59,641 nt of DNA from CAYRYU01 sp964428355 (GTDB lineage Bacteria > Muiribacteriota > Ozemobacteria > Ozemobacterales > Ozemobacteraceae). The DNA is taken from assembly GCA_964428355.1 (NCBI GenBank), contig CAYRYU010000041.1, forward strand, positions 1-59,641, given 5' to 3'. The notes beneath the pieces are model-generated. The model was not told the DNA's origin. It ran no database searches and saw only the letters and a list, made by a program, of their open reading frames with translations. The translations under genes were made by a program, and so were the position numbers. Positions 51,295-59,641 of the stretch are shown one piece after another (the first letter of the stretch is position 1; every line of letters begins with the position of its first letter).

Positions 51295-53641
51295 CTGTCT
51301 TGACCTCGTCGGCTGCCCGAATTTCGGTGACCTGAATCGTTTTCACACCTTCGAATTCGGGAAAGAGAATTCCCGATAGAACCACGTCCTTGTCCACCCA
51401 TTCCTCGAACCGGACCCGGGTGGGGCTGTCCAGATCATATTCTTTCGCTTTGAGGATGGCGTTGTCAAGCCTGGAATCAACGGCGGTGGTAAAGAAATAT
51501 AATCCCGGAATCGTTTCCCCCTTAACATTCGCGAAAACGACCCGGCCCTTCGCAGAGGTGAACTCGAGCGGAGGAAGTGGAAGGGGCTCGGGAGATTTTT
51601 GGATCCGCACGCGCTTCACGAGCAGGTAGGCGGGATTCGAAATGCATCGGGGAGCCCCCGCAGAGGTAATGTTTTCTGAATTCCCTTCCGAAGCGGAACC
51701 TTCCGTAACGGACACCGGCACCGGGGAGGCCGGGGTTGAAGGGTCGGTCCGGCAGATCCAGGATGATTGCACGATGATCCCCTCGACTTCGAGGAAATCG
51801 TACCCGCCTTTCCCCAGTTCTTCGAGCGTGGTCTGGGTTTTCGTTACATTTCCCGCCGCGTCGACCTTCTCCAGGGGGAATGATCCAGCTTGCGCGAGCC
51901 AGGCGACCGTCTCGAAGAAATCGGTGACGTCGGAAGGGTTTTCTCCCAGGACCATAGTTCTGGTGCAGCAAACACGGGTTTTCAGAGCGTGAGTGAACTC
52001 GAGATCCGATTCCGGAAGCGTCTGGAATTTTTCCAGGGACTCCACCTTCCCGAACATCGTGGTTTCGCACGGGTTCTGGGGGTCCGCGGGGATGGTCGTC
52101 GAATCGTCGGGAACATCGAGGTTTTCCTGTGCCCGGGACCAAAGGATGATGGCGATCGCCTTCGCTTCCTCATAACCGATGGAAAGACCCGCTTCGATTG
52201 CCACCTTCTGGACCCTGGTCAGGAGGTCCGAAATCCGCGCTTCCTGGTTGTTCACGTATCCCAGGGCAATCCCCGCAGGATCGCCCATGGGGTAGTCCAG
52301 CGAAACCGTGGTTCCATCGGGGGAGACCGTGGTTCCCGTTTGGGTGGTTGTGAATGTCCCCCTGGAGTTCACGTCGGTCGCCGTCTGGGTCATGACCTCG
52401 GTTCCCTTTGAAGTGCCGGTCGAGGAGAAACCAATCCCGATGGGTTGGATTTCGAGTCCCATGACCTTGGAAACGAGATTCGGGGTGAACTTCACTTCCA
52501 GGAGGGCCCTTGCGAAAGCATCGTTCATCGCCAGCATCGTGCTTCCGTTGTTCTTGAAGAAATCGCGGATTTCTCCAATGGTCCGGGCAAGAGCGAGGGA
52601 ATCCCGGATCTTTCCTGTGAGAACGAAGAAATCGGCAAAATCGGTTCCCGCCTTTTCCTTGACCAGGATCTTCATCGCGTTGTCCATCATCTCGAGCAGC
52701 TGGATTTTCCTGGAACGCAACCTTTCGAGGGTCAGATTCTCAAATTCCCCGCCGGGAGAGTTGGGGCCTCCATCTTCGATGATAGGGGAGACGATGTAGA
52801 TGGTGTTGAAATCTTCCACGACCTGGAGTTTTTCCCTGGAAATCCCCAGAGCCCGGGCTTTCTCGTTCATCTCGTTCTGGAAAACCGTCCAGGCTTCCTC
52901 ACGGGAGACATCGCCGCGCTCCACGGCCTCGTTGATCCTTTGCTGGAGCTCAAAAGCGAACTCCTTCAGCGTCGAAGCCGCTTCCCCGAACTCCAGGTTC
53001 TTCACTTCGGTCTGGGCGATGAACCGCGTGACGACGTCCCCGAGTTTCGCCGAATCCTGTCCGAGCTTTTCGAGAATGTCCTGGGAAACCACTGCCAGGA
53101 CCTCCCCGACGTTGAAATCCTGGTGTTTCATTTTCTCGGCCGCTTTCCGGAGAAGCCGGCTCTGGATGGCCGTCGTGGGGTCGATGGTTGGTGCCCGGGT
53201 CACGAGCCCGTCCTTCAACTTGGGAACCACGCATTCCTGGATGGTTCCATCTGGAAGGAGCGCCCTGATGATCAGGTTCTTCATGGTCGTGCGGACCGTG
53301 GAGAAGGAAATCTGGTAGTATCCCTTGTCGTCGGTCGCTCCCGACTGCAAATCCCGTTCAGTCCCGAACTCGTCGATGAACTTCACCGTAACTCCCGCGT
53401 TTTTCAAGGGTTGGGCGAGGGAAGCCGCGATGTTCCCCCTCACTGACCCCGGGATCTTCGTCTGGCTGACATATCCATCGATCACGAAGTTCCCCATCAC
53501 GCTCGGGGGGGAATATGGATTGACCGGGGAGTTCCCGCCCGTGCCGCCTCCCCCACCTCCGCAACCTGTTATGAGAACGGAACATGCGAAAGCGAGGACG
53601 AACGCGGAGAATTTTCCGACCTTCTTGAAAGAAAGATCCAC
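51281..53641 (-). CDS. Large lipoprotein with an N-terminal beta-sandwich-like domain
   Basis: 786 residues. The signal peptide ends with the lipobox LITGC, followed by a Gly-rich linker. Residues 55-130 have the pattern of a carboxypeptidase-regulatory-like fold (FVIDGYVSQTKIPG, then GATDDKGYYQISF). A long helical region and a Thr-rich section (about 400-450) follow, then a C-terminal beta-rich domain with several Cys. No enzyme family is recognised. GAAGGAGG precedes the ATG. It is the first gene of the CHAD-HD-YitT operon, but it must act outside the cytoplasm, unlike CHAD. Confidence 0.75.
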   Translation of the reverse strand: MDLSFKKVGKFSAFVLAFACSVLITGCGGGGGGTGGNSPVNPYSPPSVMGNFVIDGYVSQTKIPGSVRGNIAASLAQPLKNAGVTVKFIDEFGTERDLQSGATDDKGYYQISFSTVRTTMKNLIIRALLPDGTIQECVVPKLKDGLVTRAPTIDPTTAIQSRLLRKAAEKMKHQDFNVGEVLAVVSQDILEKLGQDSAKLGDVVTRFIAQTEVKNLEFGEAASTLKEFAFELQQRINEAVERGDVSREEAWTVFQNEMNEKARALGISREKLQVVEDFNTIYIVSPIIEDGGPNSPGGEFENLTLERLRSRKIQLLEMMDNAMKILVKEKAGTDFADFFVLTGKIRDSLALARTIGEIRDFFKNNGSTMLAMNDAFARALLEVKFTPNLVSKVMGLEIQPIGIGFSSTGTSKGTEVMTQTATDVNSRGTFTTTQTGTTVSPDGTTVSLDYPMGDPAGIALGYVNNQEARISDLLTRVQKVAIEAGLSIGYEEAKAIAIILWSRAQENLDVPDDSTTIPADPQNPCETTMFGKVESLEKFQTLPESDLEFTHALKTRVCCTRTMVLGENPSDVTDFFETVAWLAQAGSFPLEKVDAAGNVTKTQTTLEELGKGGYDFLEVEGIIVQSSWICRTDPSTPASPVPVSVTEGSASEGNSENITSAGAPRCISNPAYLLVKRVRIQKSPEPLPLPPLEFTSAKGRVVFANVKGETIPGLYFFTTAVDSRLDNAILKAKEYDLDSPTRVRFEEWVDKDVVLSGILFPEFEGVKTIQVTEIRAADEVKTVEAH

Positions 53642-53797
53642 GGGGAGCCTCCTTCGGGAAAAGACGAAACTTTTTCGGGAACAATCTTTCCCAGGTCATC
53701 TATCGGCAGGTTCCCAACCCGGTCTTAATCGGTAAGAATCACTCCGTGCTCGGAAGCCTGCAGGGAAATGGCCGGAAGATGCCCGGGGAAGGCTCGG

Positions 53798-56122
53798 TCA
53801 GAACCAGCCTTTGACGCGCCGTTTCATCAGTTCGAAACCAGGGTTGTATCCGGAATCGATATCCAGGATCTCGAGGTTGAAGGAACGGAACAGGTGAAAC
53901 TCATTCTTTCCGAGGATCTTTTCAAGCTCCAGGTTGACCTTTTTCTTCACGCTTTCGATCCCCTGGATGAAGGTTTCGGAGGACCCCTTCACCTTCTTCA
54001 TCAGCGAAAGGAAGAAGGTTCCCCGCCCCTTGGGGTTCTTGGCAAGGGTGGCCAGCTGATCGACCGGAACCTTTCCGTCTTCCCCCGGTTGGGAAAGCAG
54101 GTTGAAGGCGTCCTTTTGACAGGACTGGATGATTCCCCGGAACTTTCCCTGGAGGACGGAATCGTGAAGGTTGAGTGCGCTGAAAATCTCTTCGAGTGAC
54201 GCGCGGGCCCCAATTCCGAAACGGTTCCTCACCGAATCCTTTTTCTCCTGGTACTCCAGGTCGTCGAGGGAATACTCGATGTTGGCGAGCGCGTTGAAAC
54301 CGGCCTGGATCTTCATCAGATCAAGGTTGAGTGCCCGGAACCGGTCGAAAACCTCAGGCGGGAGCAGCCCCTGGATCCCTTCCAGGGTAACCCGGTCGGC
54401 CTCCATGATCTTTTCGAGGTAGGTCGAGCTTTCCGAAGCAACCTTCTCCTGGAGTGACTGGAAGAACGCGGCCCGGAGGGTGATGTCCCCGGGATCGGAA
54501 ACCATTCGGGCAAGGCTTTCGAGGGGGGTGTTTCCGGGCGCTCCATTCTTGAACAAGCCGATGAGATTCTTCTGGTGAGCGATGAGAAGTTGCCGGAAAG
54601 GCTCGGAGTTCCGTGGATCCAGGCCGAGGGTGCGGCATACCGCCAGGAAAGACGGCGAGTCGCCCCCCTGCCCTGCGGTGGACTGCCGATCCCGTCCCAA
54701 GCCGAGGGGACCCGAAAAGCCCGTCTTGATATCTATCATGTCGAGGTTCAAGCCGGTGAACCGTAGGAACTTCCCTTTTTCGATGACTCCCCGCAGATCG
54801 TTCAGTGCCTCCAGTTTCAGGCGGATCAGCTCCTCCTGGTAGCTGCATTCCTTTCCCGGCATCGGGTCCAGTAGAAGGTTGAAGAAAGACGCCCCGGGCT
54901 CCTCTCCGGCCAGACTGGGCCCTCCCGCGAGGATTACGGCCAGTGGAGAGACACCCTGTGAATTCCGTGTCATCAGAACGGTCAGTGCCTCCTTCTGGAA
55001 CTTGATCAGCCGCTGCTCGAACGTCTCCCGCTCTTTCCCTTCGAGTTTGAGGTACTGGGAAATCTGAGCCACCGTGGGGGCGACTTTTCCTGCCGAATTG
55101 AGATTCGAGAGCAGAGCCCGCTTTTCGTCGGAATCCTCGGGGGGCTTGGTGCTGAACGCTTCCGGATTCGAGAGTCTCAGCTCGAGAATCGGGATTACGC
55201 GGGCGGATAACAGCTGCTTTCCGATCTTGCCAACCCCTCCCGCGACCCTGGCGATCTTGCCCATGAAAACGTCCGCCTCCTGATGAAGGTCGCCGATGAA
55301 CCTGGGTTTGAGCTCGCCTGCCAATTCCGCTTTCCGGAGTTCCCGGTCGGAGGGGGAAAGAGCACGGGCTTTCAGAAGCACCCCACGCATCCTTTCCTTT
55401 TCCGCTTCAACATTGAGTGCCGAAAGGTTGAACTTCTTTCCGAGGAAACCGAAAACAGCCTCGACGATCTTCCTCGTTCCCGTTTCCGCTTCTTCCTCCG
55501 GGAGCCGGCATGCCTGGTCGATGAGATCTCCGAAAATCACTCCGCTTTGCGCTTGCCCCACCCGGACCGGGTTCTTCAGATCGGTTTCGGGAATCAGGCA
55601 TTCCCGGTAACCCGCGACCAGACGGCGCTGACCCTCCGAAAGGACCTGCTCGGCTTCCTTCTCGAGTGAATTCAACCGGCCGAAATACTGGCGCCTGCGG
55701 CGGGACAGCTCGGCATCCGCCGCTTCCGCCTGGAGCTCGATGTCTCGCGGAGCGGGTTCCCCCTTGCGGAGATACTGTAGCAGATCCCCGAAGGCCTTCC
55801 GGCCCCGGCCCAAAACCGGATCCGAACCGTCGAAATGTCCCATCTGGAGAGCCCTGGCCCGGGTTGCAAGTCCCAATATCTTTTTCATCTGCTCCCGCGA
55901 AAGATCGAGGGCGTTGAGCAGGTTGAGAATGTTGATCTCCTCCTTCAGAGGACGGATCGGGAGGAACTCCATATCAAGGGAAGGGATATCGGGCGCCTGC
56001 CCCGCTTCCCCCCCCGAAACGGCCGGGGTGAAAAGAGCTGCGGAAAAAGCCGCCAGGAGCGCCAAAGGGAGAAATGACCTGAGGCCCGGTTCCGTTGTCA
56101 AAAGGTGAAGCCTGGATTTCAT
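53798..56122 (-). CDS. Exported all-helical protein with internal repeats
   Basis: 774 residues. A signal peptide lies at about 15-37. The mature part is helical and contains at least three related motifs: FTGLNLDMIDIKTGF, FRALNLDLMKIQAGF and FRSFNLEILDIDSGY, each ending a unit with Leu-rich helices before it (for example VTLEGIQGLLPPEVFDRFRA). The opening LDLSREQMKKILGL recalls the LTxxQ chaperone motif of Spy/CpxP, though the match is loose. GGAGG precedes the ATG. It starts 43 nt after the MutS-like stop and ends 156 nt before the lipoprotein gene. Confidence 0.75.
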   Translation of the reverse strand: MKSRLHLLTTEPGLRSFLPLALLAAFSAALFTPAVSGGEAGQAPDIPSLDMEFLPIRPLKEEINILNLLNALDLSREQMKKILGLATRARALQMGHFDGSDPVLGRGRKAFGDLLQYLRKGEPAPRDIELQAEAADAELSRRRRQYFGRLNSLEKEAEQVLSEGQRRLVAGYRECLIPETDLKNPVRVGQAQSGVIFGDLIDQACRLPEEEAETGTRKIVEAVFGFLGKKFNLSALNVEAEKERMRGVLLKARALSPSDRELRKAELAGELKPRFIGDLHQEADVFMGKIARVAGGVGKIGKQLLSARVIPILELRLSNPEAFSTKPPEDSDEKRALLSNLNSAGKVAPTVAQISQYLKLEGKERETFEQRLIKFQKEALTVLMTRNSQGVSPLAVILAGGPSLAGEEPGASFFNLLLDPMPGKECSYQEELIRLKLEALNDLRGVIEKGKFLRFTGLNLDMIDIKTGFSGPLGLGRDRQSTAGQGGDSPSFLAVCRTLGLDPRNSEPFRQLLIAHQKNLIGLFKNGAPGNTPLESLARMVSDPGDITLRAAFFQSLQEKVASESSTYLEKIMEADRVTLEGIQGLLPPEVFDRFRALNLDLMKIQAGFNALANIEYSLDDLEYQEKKDSVRNRFGIGARASLEEIFSALNLHDSVLQGKFRGIIQSCQKDAFNLLSQPGEDGKVPVDQLATLAKNPKGRGTFFLSLMKKVKGSSETFIQGIESVKKKVNLELEKILGKNEFHLFRSFNLEILDIDSGYNPGFELMKRRVKGWF

Positions 56123-56165
56123 TGGAATCCTCCGATCGGCAGTTCATGGATCCGCCAGGTTCTTT

Positions 56166-57530
56166 TCATGATGTTACATCGGGGTCAGGCGTTCCTGCCA
56201 GGGGTCGGGCAAGAAGCTCCCGAACCCCCTCTTCGACCAGGATCAGGAATCCGAAACGCTTTTCGTTGACCCCGGGTCGAAGGACATAGTCGAACTCCAG
56301 CTTGTTCTTTCCAAGGTCCGCGTTGAAGAACCAGAAGGAGATTCCCTTCGTCCCATCAACCAGAGAGGCCAATTCGAGCAGATGCGAGGAGATAAGGACG
56401 ACATGCCGGGGAAACCTCGAGAAGCCCTCGACGACTTCTTTCGAGCAGTCTACCGCATCCTTCACATTGGTCCCCTTGAAGAGCTCGTCGAAAACCGCGA
56501 ACACCCGCTCTCCGGGCCGGAAGTGCCCGGAGACGTGTTTCACACGGCGGACTTCGGCGCAGAAGCTGCTGACTCCATTCCGGATGTCGTCGATCGACGA
56601 AAGGCTGCAGAAAACCTGGGAAAAGGGTGTGAGGGACATGTTTTCCGCGGGGACCCCCATTCCCGCTTGCGCCATTACTATCGCGATGGCGCAGGATTTG
56701 AGGAATGTGGTTTTGCCGGCCATGTTCGGACCGGTGAGAAAGAAAAGGTGGCTCCCTTCCTCCGCCCGAAAGGAGTTGGCCCGGGGCCGTTCGAGGAATA
56801 GGTGGCGGACACCGGTAATCCTGATCGAGGTCTTTTCCCCGTCGAGAATTTCGGGGAGGTGGAGCCCCAGCTCGCAAGTGGCTTTGGCCATCGAAACATA
56901 ACAGTCGAGCTGGACCAGGTTTTCCCCGAGAATCCGGAGATTGCTCTTCAACTCCTTCCGAAAGAGATGGTCCAGCCTCACGAGTTCAGGAAAGGGGAAA
57001 CTTCTTGGAGTGGGTTCGCCCTCGAGGACGGAGTTGCCGAGGAAATCCCGGAGTGCCCTGAAATGGTCGAGGAACCCGCGAATCTTGGGAGGTGGGGAAG
57101 GCCAACTTCCGATGAGCGAGAAAACGCTGCATGCCTCCAAAAGCAGGTGGAAAACGTCGCCAACCCCGGTCTTCGCGAAATTTGCGAAGGTGGGATTCGA
57201 AAACTCCAGGAACCGGCACTGCAGGCTTCCCAAAAGGCTCTGTTCGAACCGGAAGGTCAGGAAGTTCGAATCGAGGTACCTTTCGAAGCGGTCCAGATCC
57301 TGTTGGGAAACTCGGAAGAAATCGTGAACCGGGGCTTCCAGGAAGAACCGGACGATCTCCTGTTCGCCTTTGATTTCGGACGGATCGTGAGGGGGGTTTT
57401 CCAGACGTTCGTGGAATCTCCTCTGCCCGTCCCGGGTTTTGGTCCTGTCCAGGAGTTGGAAAAGCGGGACCCCTTCAGAGAAAGTCTGGAACAACTCGAG
57501 GTCCTTCAGGGTTTGCTGGTCAAGTTTCAC
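56166..57530 (-). CDS. MutS-family ATPase lacking the mismatch-recognition domain
   Basis: 454 residues from a GTG at 57530 with GGGGG upstream. Helical core (lever and clamp-like) regions fill residues 1-240. The C-terminal ATPase has Walker A GPNMAGKTTF, the signature SSFCAEVRRV and Walker B VFAVFDELFKGTN. Canonical MutS is about 850 residues and begins with the mismatch-binding and connector domains; both are absent here. Such short MutS-like proteins occur in several phyla and their role is unclear; mismatch repair by itself is unlikely. Confidence 0.85.
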   Translation of the reverse strand: MKLDQQTLKDLELFQTFSEGVPLFQLLDRTKTRDGQRRFHERLENPPHDPSEIKGEQEIVRFFLEAPVHDFFRVSQQDLDRFERYLDSNFLTFRFEQSLLGSLQCRFLEFSNPTFANFAKTGVGDVFHLLLEACSVFSLIGSWPSPPPKIRGFLDHFRALRDFLGNSVLEGEPTPRSFPFPELVRLDHLFRKELKSNLRILGENLVQLDCYVSMAKATCELGLHLPEILDGEKTSIRITGVRHLFLERPRANSFRAEEGSHLFFLTGPNMAGKTTFLKSCAIAIVMAQAGMGVPAENMSLTPFSQVFCSLSSIDDIRNGVSSFCAEVRRVKHVSGHFRPGERVFAVFDELFKGTNVKDAVDCSKEVVEGFSRFPRHVVLISSHLLELASLVDGTKGISFWFFNADLGKNKLEFDYVLRPGVNEKRFGFLILVEEGVRELLARPLAGTPDPDVTS

Positions 57531-57545
57531 CTATTCCCCCACCCT

Positions 57546-57645
57546 NNNNNNNNNNNNNNNNNNNNNNNNNNNNNNNNNNNNNNNNNNNNNNNNNNNNNNN
57601 NNNNNNNNNNNNNNNNNNNNNNNNNNNNNNNNNNNNNNNNNNNNN
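57546..57645. other. Assembly gap of 100 N
   Basis: A run of exactly 100 N between the MutS-like gene and serA. It removes the 3' end of serA and probably the upstream region of the MutS-like gene. Confidence 0.95.
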
Positions 57646-58514
57646 GCCTGCCCTTCCACGGAGGATGCGCCGAGGTGGGGAAGGGCGATCACGTTCTGGT
57701 GCTTGATCAGATCGCGATTTTCGGTGGGTTCCTTTTCCCAGACGTCGATTCCGGCGGCCGCAACGGTCCCGCTGTTCAGAGCTTCCAGGAGGGCTTTTTC
57801 GCTGACGGTCCCACCGCGGGCACAGTTGATGAGGAAGGTCCCCTTCTTCATCTTCTTGAACTCCGCTTCTCCGAGCGTTGGCCCTTCGGACTTAACGAAA
57901 GGAATGTGAAGGCTGATGAAATCGCTCTTCGCAAGGAGTTCCTCGAGGGGAACCATGTTGATGAACCCCAGGGGAGCGGTCTTCACGAACTTGTCGAACC
58001 CGATAACCTTCATTCCAAAAGCCTGTGCGCGGGTGGCAAGGGCTTGTCCGATCCTGCCCACGCCTATCAGGCCCAGAGTCTTCCCGTAGAGTTCGCATCC
58101 TTCGAAGGATTTCTTGTCCCATTCCCCGTTCTTCATCGATATGTTCGCCCTTCCCATCTTCCGGGCCAGGGAGAGCATGAAGCCGAATGCGAGTTCGGCG
58201 ACGGATATCGTCGTACACTCCGGGGTGTTCCGGACCTTGATGTTCTTCTCCTTCGCCGCCACCTGGTCGACATTGTCGAGGCCGACACCGGCCCTGGCGA
58301 TGAGGCGGAGGTTCTTTCCCGCCTCGATGACCGGACGGGTGACCTTCGTGGCGGAACGGATCACAATGGCGTGATAGGAGGGAATCTCTTTGACCAGGTC
58401 TTCGGGGGTCATCTTGGTCTTGTAGACGACCTCCAGATTTGGTTGAGACTTCAGTTTCTCCACGGCTTGCGAATCCATGGAATCGGCAATGAGGATTTTG
58501 GGTTTGTCAGACAT
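57646..58514 (-). CDS. serA: D-3-phosphoglycerate dehydrogenase, 3' end missing in the gap
   Basis: 289 codons are visible from the ATG at 58514 (MSDKPKILIADSMD). The NAD-binding Rossmann motif is GLIGVGRIGQALA. The catalytic Arg is in NCARGGTV, and the His in ALPHLGASSVEGQ is the last segment before the N gap. The layout fits the short form of SerA (about 305 residues) with no ACT domain needed. It oxidises 3-phosphoglycerate in serine synthesis. A few residues after the gap in the same frame are probably chance. A clear promoter lies upstream at 58562-58590. Confidence 0.88.
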
Positions 58515-58561
58515 ATTAAGACCAACCTTTCCGATATTCCTTGATTCCTCAAGGTGAACCC

Positions 58562-58590
58562 AATCTAGCATCCGTCCCCCGGCCTGTCAA
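58562..58590 (-). promoter_or_regulatory. Promoter for serA
   Basis: On the minus strand, a perfect TTGACA (complement of 58585-58590), a 17-nt spacer and TAGATT (complement of 58562-58567), 48 nt upstream of the ATG. Confidence 0.7.
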
Positions 58591-58656
58591 TTCCTCCGGC
58601 CACCAGTCCGGAACCGCTTTCCCCTTGTCTCACGGTCCATCTCCGGTGGGCGCAAC

Positions 58657-58685
58657 TTGTGGGAAGGGACGCCCTGTGATATCTT
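58657..58685 (+). promoter_or_regulatory. Promoter for the TPR/coiled-coil exported protein gene
   Basis: TTGTGG at 58657-58662, a 17-nt spacer and TATCTT at 58680-58685, 36 nt before the ATG. Confidence 0.5.
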
Positions 58686-58720
58686 CAAGATCAACGATAT
58701 CCCGGTCGGAGGACGTATCC

Positions 58721-59641
58721 ATGAAGATTCGCGCCTGGAAACTGCTCCCGGTGCTTTCGGTCGCTTTCTGCCTCTTCCTGCTCGGATCTCCGGCATTCCC
58801 GGAAGAAGCGGAGGACATGGAGGAAGCCCGGATGCTTTACAAGGAGGCTCTCGACCTGAAGAAAGCGGGAAAGACAGACGAAGCGGTCGATTCCTACGAG
58901 AAAGCGATCCGCAAGAACCGGTCGATCCTCTCGGAAGACGACGGGGGACTGATCCCGGCTTTGAAGGCTTCCTACGAAACACGGCTTGCCTCCTCACCGA
59001 AAGACATCAAGATCCTCGAAGGATTGGGGTTCATTCATGCCGTCTGTTATTCCGACATGGAGAACGCGGTCAAGTATTACGAACAGGTCGTCCAGATCGC
59101 TCCAGACGACCAGGTCAAGAAGAAAACGACCTTCCTCATCGACCGGCTGAAGGCCATGTCGGAGATGACGAAACAGGCCCAGAGCGAAATGTCTTCCCAA
59201 CGCAGGGAAGAGAACATGAAAAGCTGGTCCGAGATGGAGAAGTCGGAAGCTTCGGCTTCCAAGGCGGAGGCCAACCAGGAAAGGGCAACCAAGCTTGCGG
59301 AGCTTTATCGGACACGTGACGATCTGGATGCCCGTATTCCCCAGCTCGAAGAACAGGTCAAGGAGCTCGAGGAAGAGTTCAGCAAGGCGACCCGGCTCTG
59401 GTATGCCCTGAACGACTCACGATACGACAGAAAGCGGGACCGCCTGGAGAAGGATATCTCCGCGAAGAAATCCGAGCTCGAAACCGCCAAGAGGAAGTTC
59501 GATGAAGCGGTTTCGGAGCTCGAAAAGATGGACAAAGCCGATGACCAGAATGCCGGAGGCCAGGGCGGGGGAAACCCCGGAGGAGAACCGGGGGGTGAAA
59601 ACCCCGGTGGTGGACCGGGGGGTGAAAACCCCGGTGGTGGA
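58721..59641 (+). CDS. Exported TPR/coiled-coil protein, open at the window edge
   Basis: 307 codons run to the last base without a stop, so the protein is incomplete. GGAGG lies 8 nt upstream of the ATG. A signal peptide spans about residues 5-24. A TPR-like part (MLYKEALDLKKAGKTDEAVD, then GFIHAVCYSDMENAVKYYEQ) leads into a charged coiled coil (about 145-275). From about residue 280 the sequence is Gly/Pro-rich with the 9-residue unit PGGENPGGG. It may be a surface or periplasmic scaffold. No enzyme motif is seen. Confidence 0.8.
   Translation, partial: MKIRAWKLLPVLSVAFCLFLLGSPAFPEEAEDMEEARMLYKEALDLKKAGKTDEAVDSYEKAIRKNRSILSEDDGGLIPALKASYETRLASSPKDIKILEGLGFIHAVCYSDMENAVKYYEQVVQIAPDDQVKKKTTFLIDRLKAMSEMTKQAQSEMSSQRREENMKSWSEMEKSEASASKAEANQERATKLAELYRTRDDLDARIPQLEEQVKELEEEFSKATRLWYALNDSRYDRKRDRLEKDISAKKSELETAKRKFDEAVSELEKMDKADDQNAGGQGGGNPGGEPGGENPGGGPGGENPGGG
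59588..59641 (+). repeat. Tandem 27-bp repeat inside the exported protein gene
   Basis: Two perfect 27-bp copies at 59588-59614 and 59615-59641, after degenerate ones. Each encodes PGGENPGGG and contains CCGGGG and CCCCGG arms that can pair. The array continues past the window edge. Confidence 0.85.

Noticed and set aside
57531..57545. A SerA C-terminus reading RVGE after the N gap
   Set aside because: It depends on the arbitrary 100-N length, and the same bases act as the ribosome site of the MutS-like gene. The true end is probably inside the gap.

Overview
The window is 59.6 kb of GC-rich, densely packed bacterial chromosome from a draft assembly, with two 100-N scaffold gaps at 37363-37462 and 57546-57645. 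I see no tRNA, rRNA, CRISPR array, transposase or integrase. An RND efflux pump, lipoproteins and many signal peptides point to a didermic (Gram-negative) cell. A class III (anaerobic) ribonucleotide reductase with its radical-SAM activase points to an anaerobic lifestyle. The mix of HDOD proteins, SpoIIE-type phosphatases and a maltose-1-phosphate glycogen pathway resembles little-studied lineages such as Candidatus Riflebacteria/Ozemobacteria. That placement is inference; no marker gene here settles it.

Layout. 0.1-4.3 kb (minus): an exported HAD phosphatase, a membrane protein, an MGDG-synthase-like glycosyltransferase and an ATPase-HDOD fusion. 4.4-9.2 kb: inositol monophosphatase, a TPR-like exported protein, a 37-residue Lys/Glu-rich peptide, phosphofructokinase, a glycosyltransferase and a membrane protein. 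9.4-13.4 kb (minus): nrdG, nrdD and a DUF445 protein. 13.5-19.4 kb: an aconitase-family dehydratase pair, a STAS-like/HDOD protein, CheX- and CheY-like proteins and a secreted subtilase. 19.7-33.1 kb (mostly plus): an RND efflux pair, a GH13 debranching enzyme, a membrane-fused spermidine-synthase-like protein, a Cys4 miniprotein, a nucleoside kinase, a TIGR02757 protein, a left-handed beta-helix protein and a TPM-domain protein.

33.1-41.6 kb (minus) is a very tight six-gene run: a GspC/STN-like exported protein, a PrcB_C-like exported protein, BtuR, a GNAT acetyltransferase, a receptor-like SpoIIE pseudophosphatase, then a similar phosphatase with intact active-site residues. 41.7-48.5 kb holds an exported protein, a cyclic-nucleotide-binding protein, a TlpA-like protein, the GlgM-GlgE pair overlapping by 23 nt, and a lipoprotein esterase. 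48.6-57.5 kb (minus) holds YitT, a Ppx/GppA-like HD protein, a CHAD protein, a large lipoprotein, an exported protein with internal repeats and a MutS-like ATPase. The right end holds serA (cut by the gap) and a TPR/coiled-coil exported protein that runs off the window inside a Gly/Pro repeat.

Themes. Glycogen metabolism is represented by GlgM, GlgE and a type I pullulanase-like debranching enzyme. Partner-switching style signalling parts (an RsbW-like ATPase domain, a STAS-like domain, SpoIIE phosphatases) are scattered and two of them are fused to HDOD domains. The strongest candidates for something undescribed are the active/inactive SpoIIE receptor pair in its envelope-protein operon and the lipoprotein-CHAD-HD-YitT operon.
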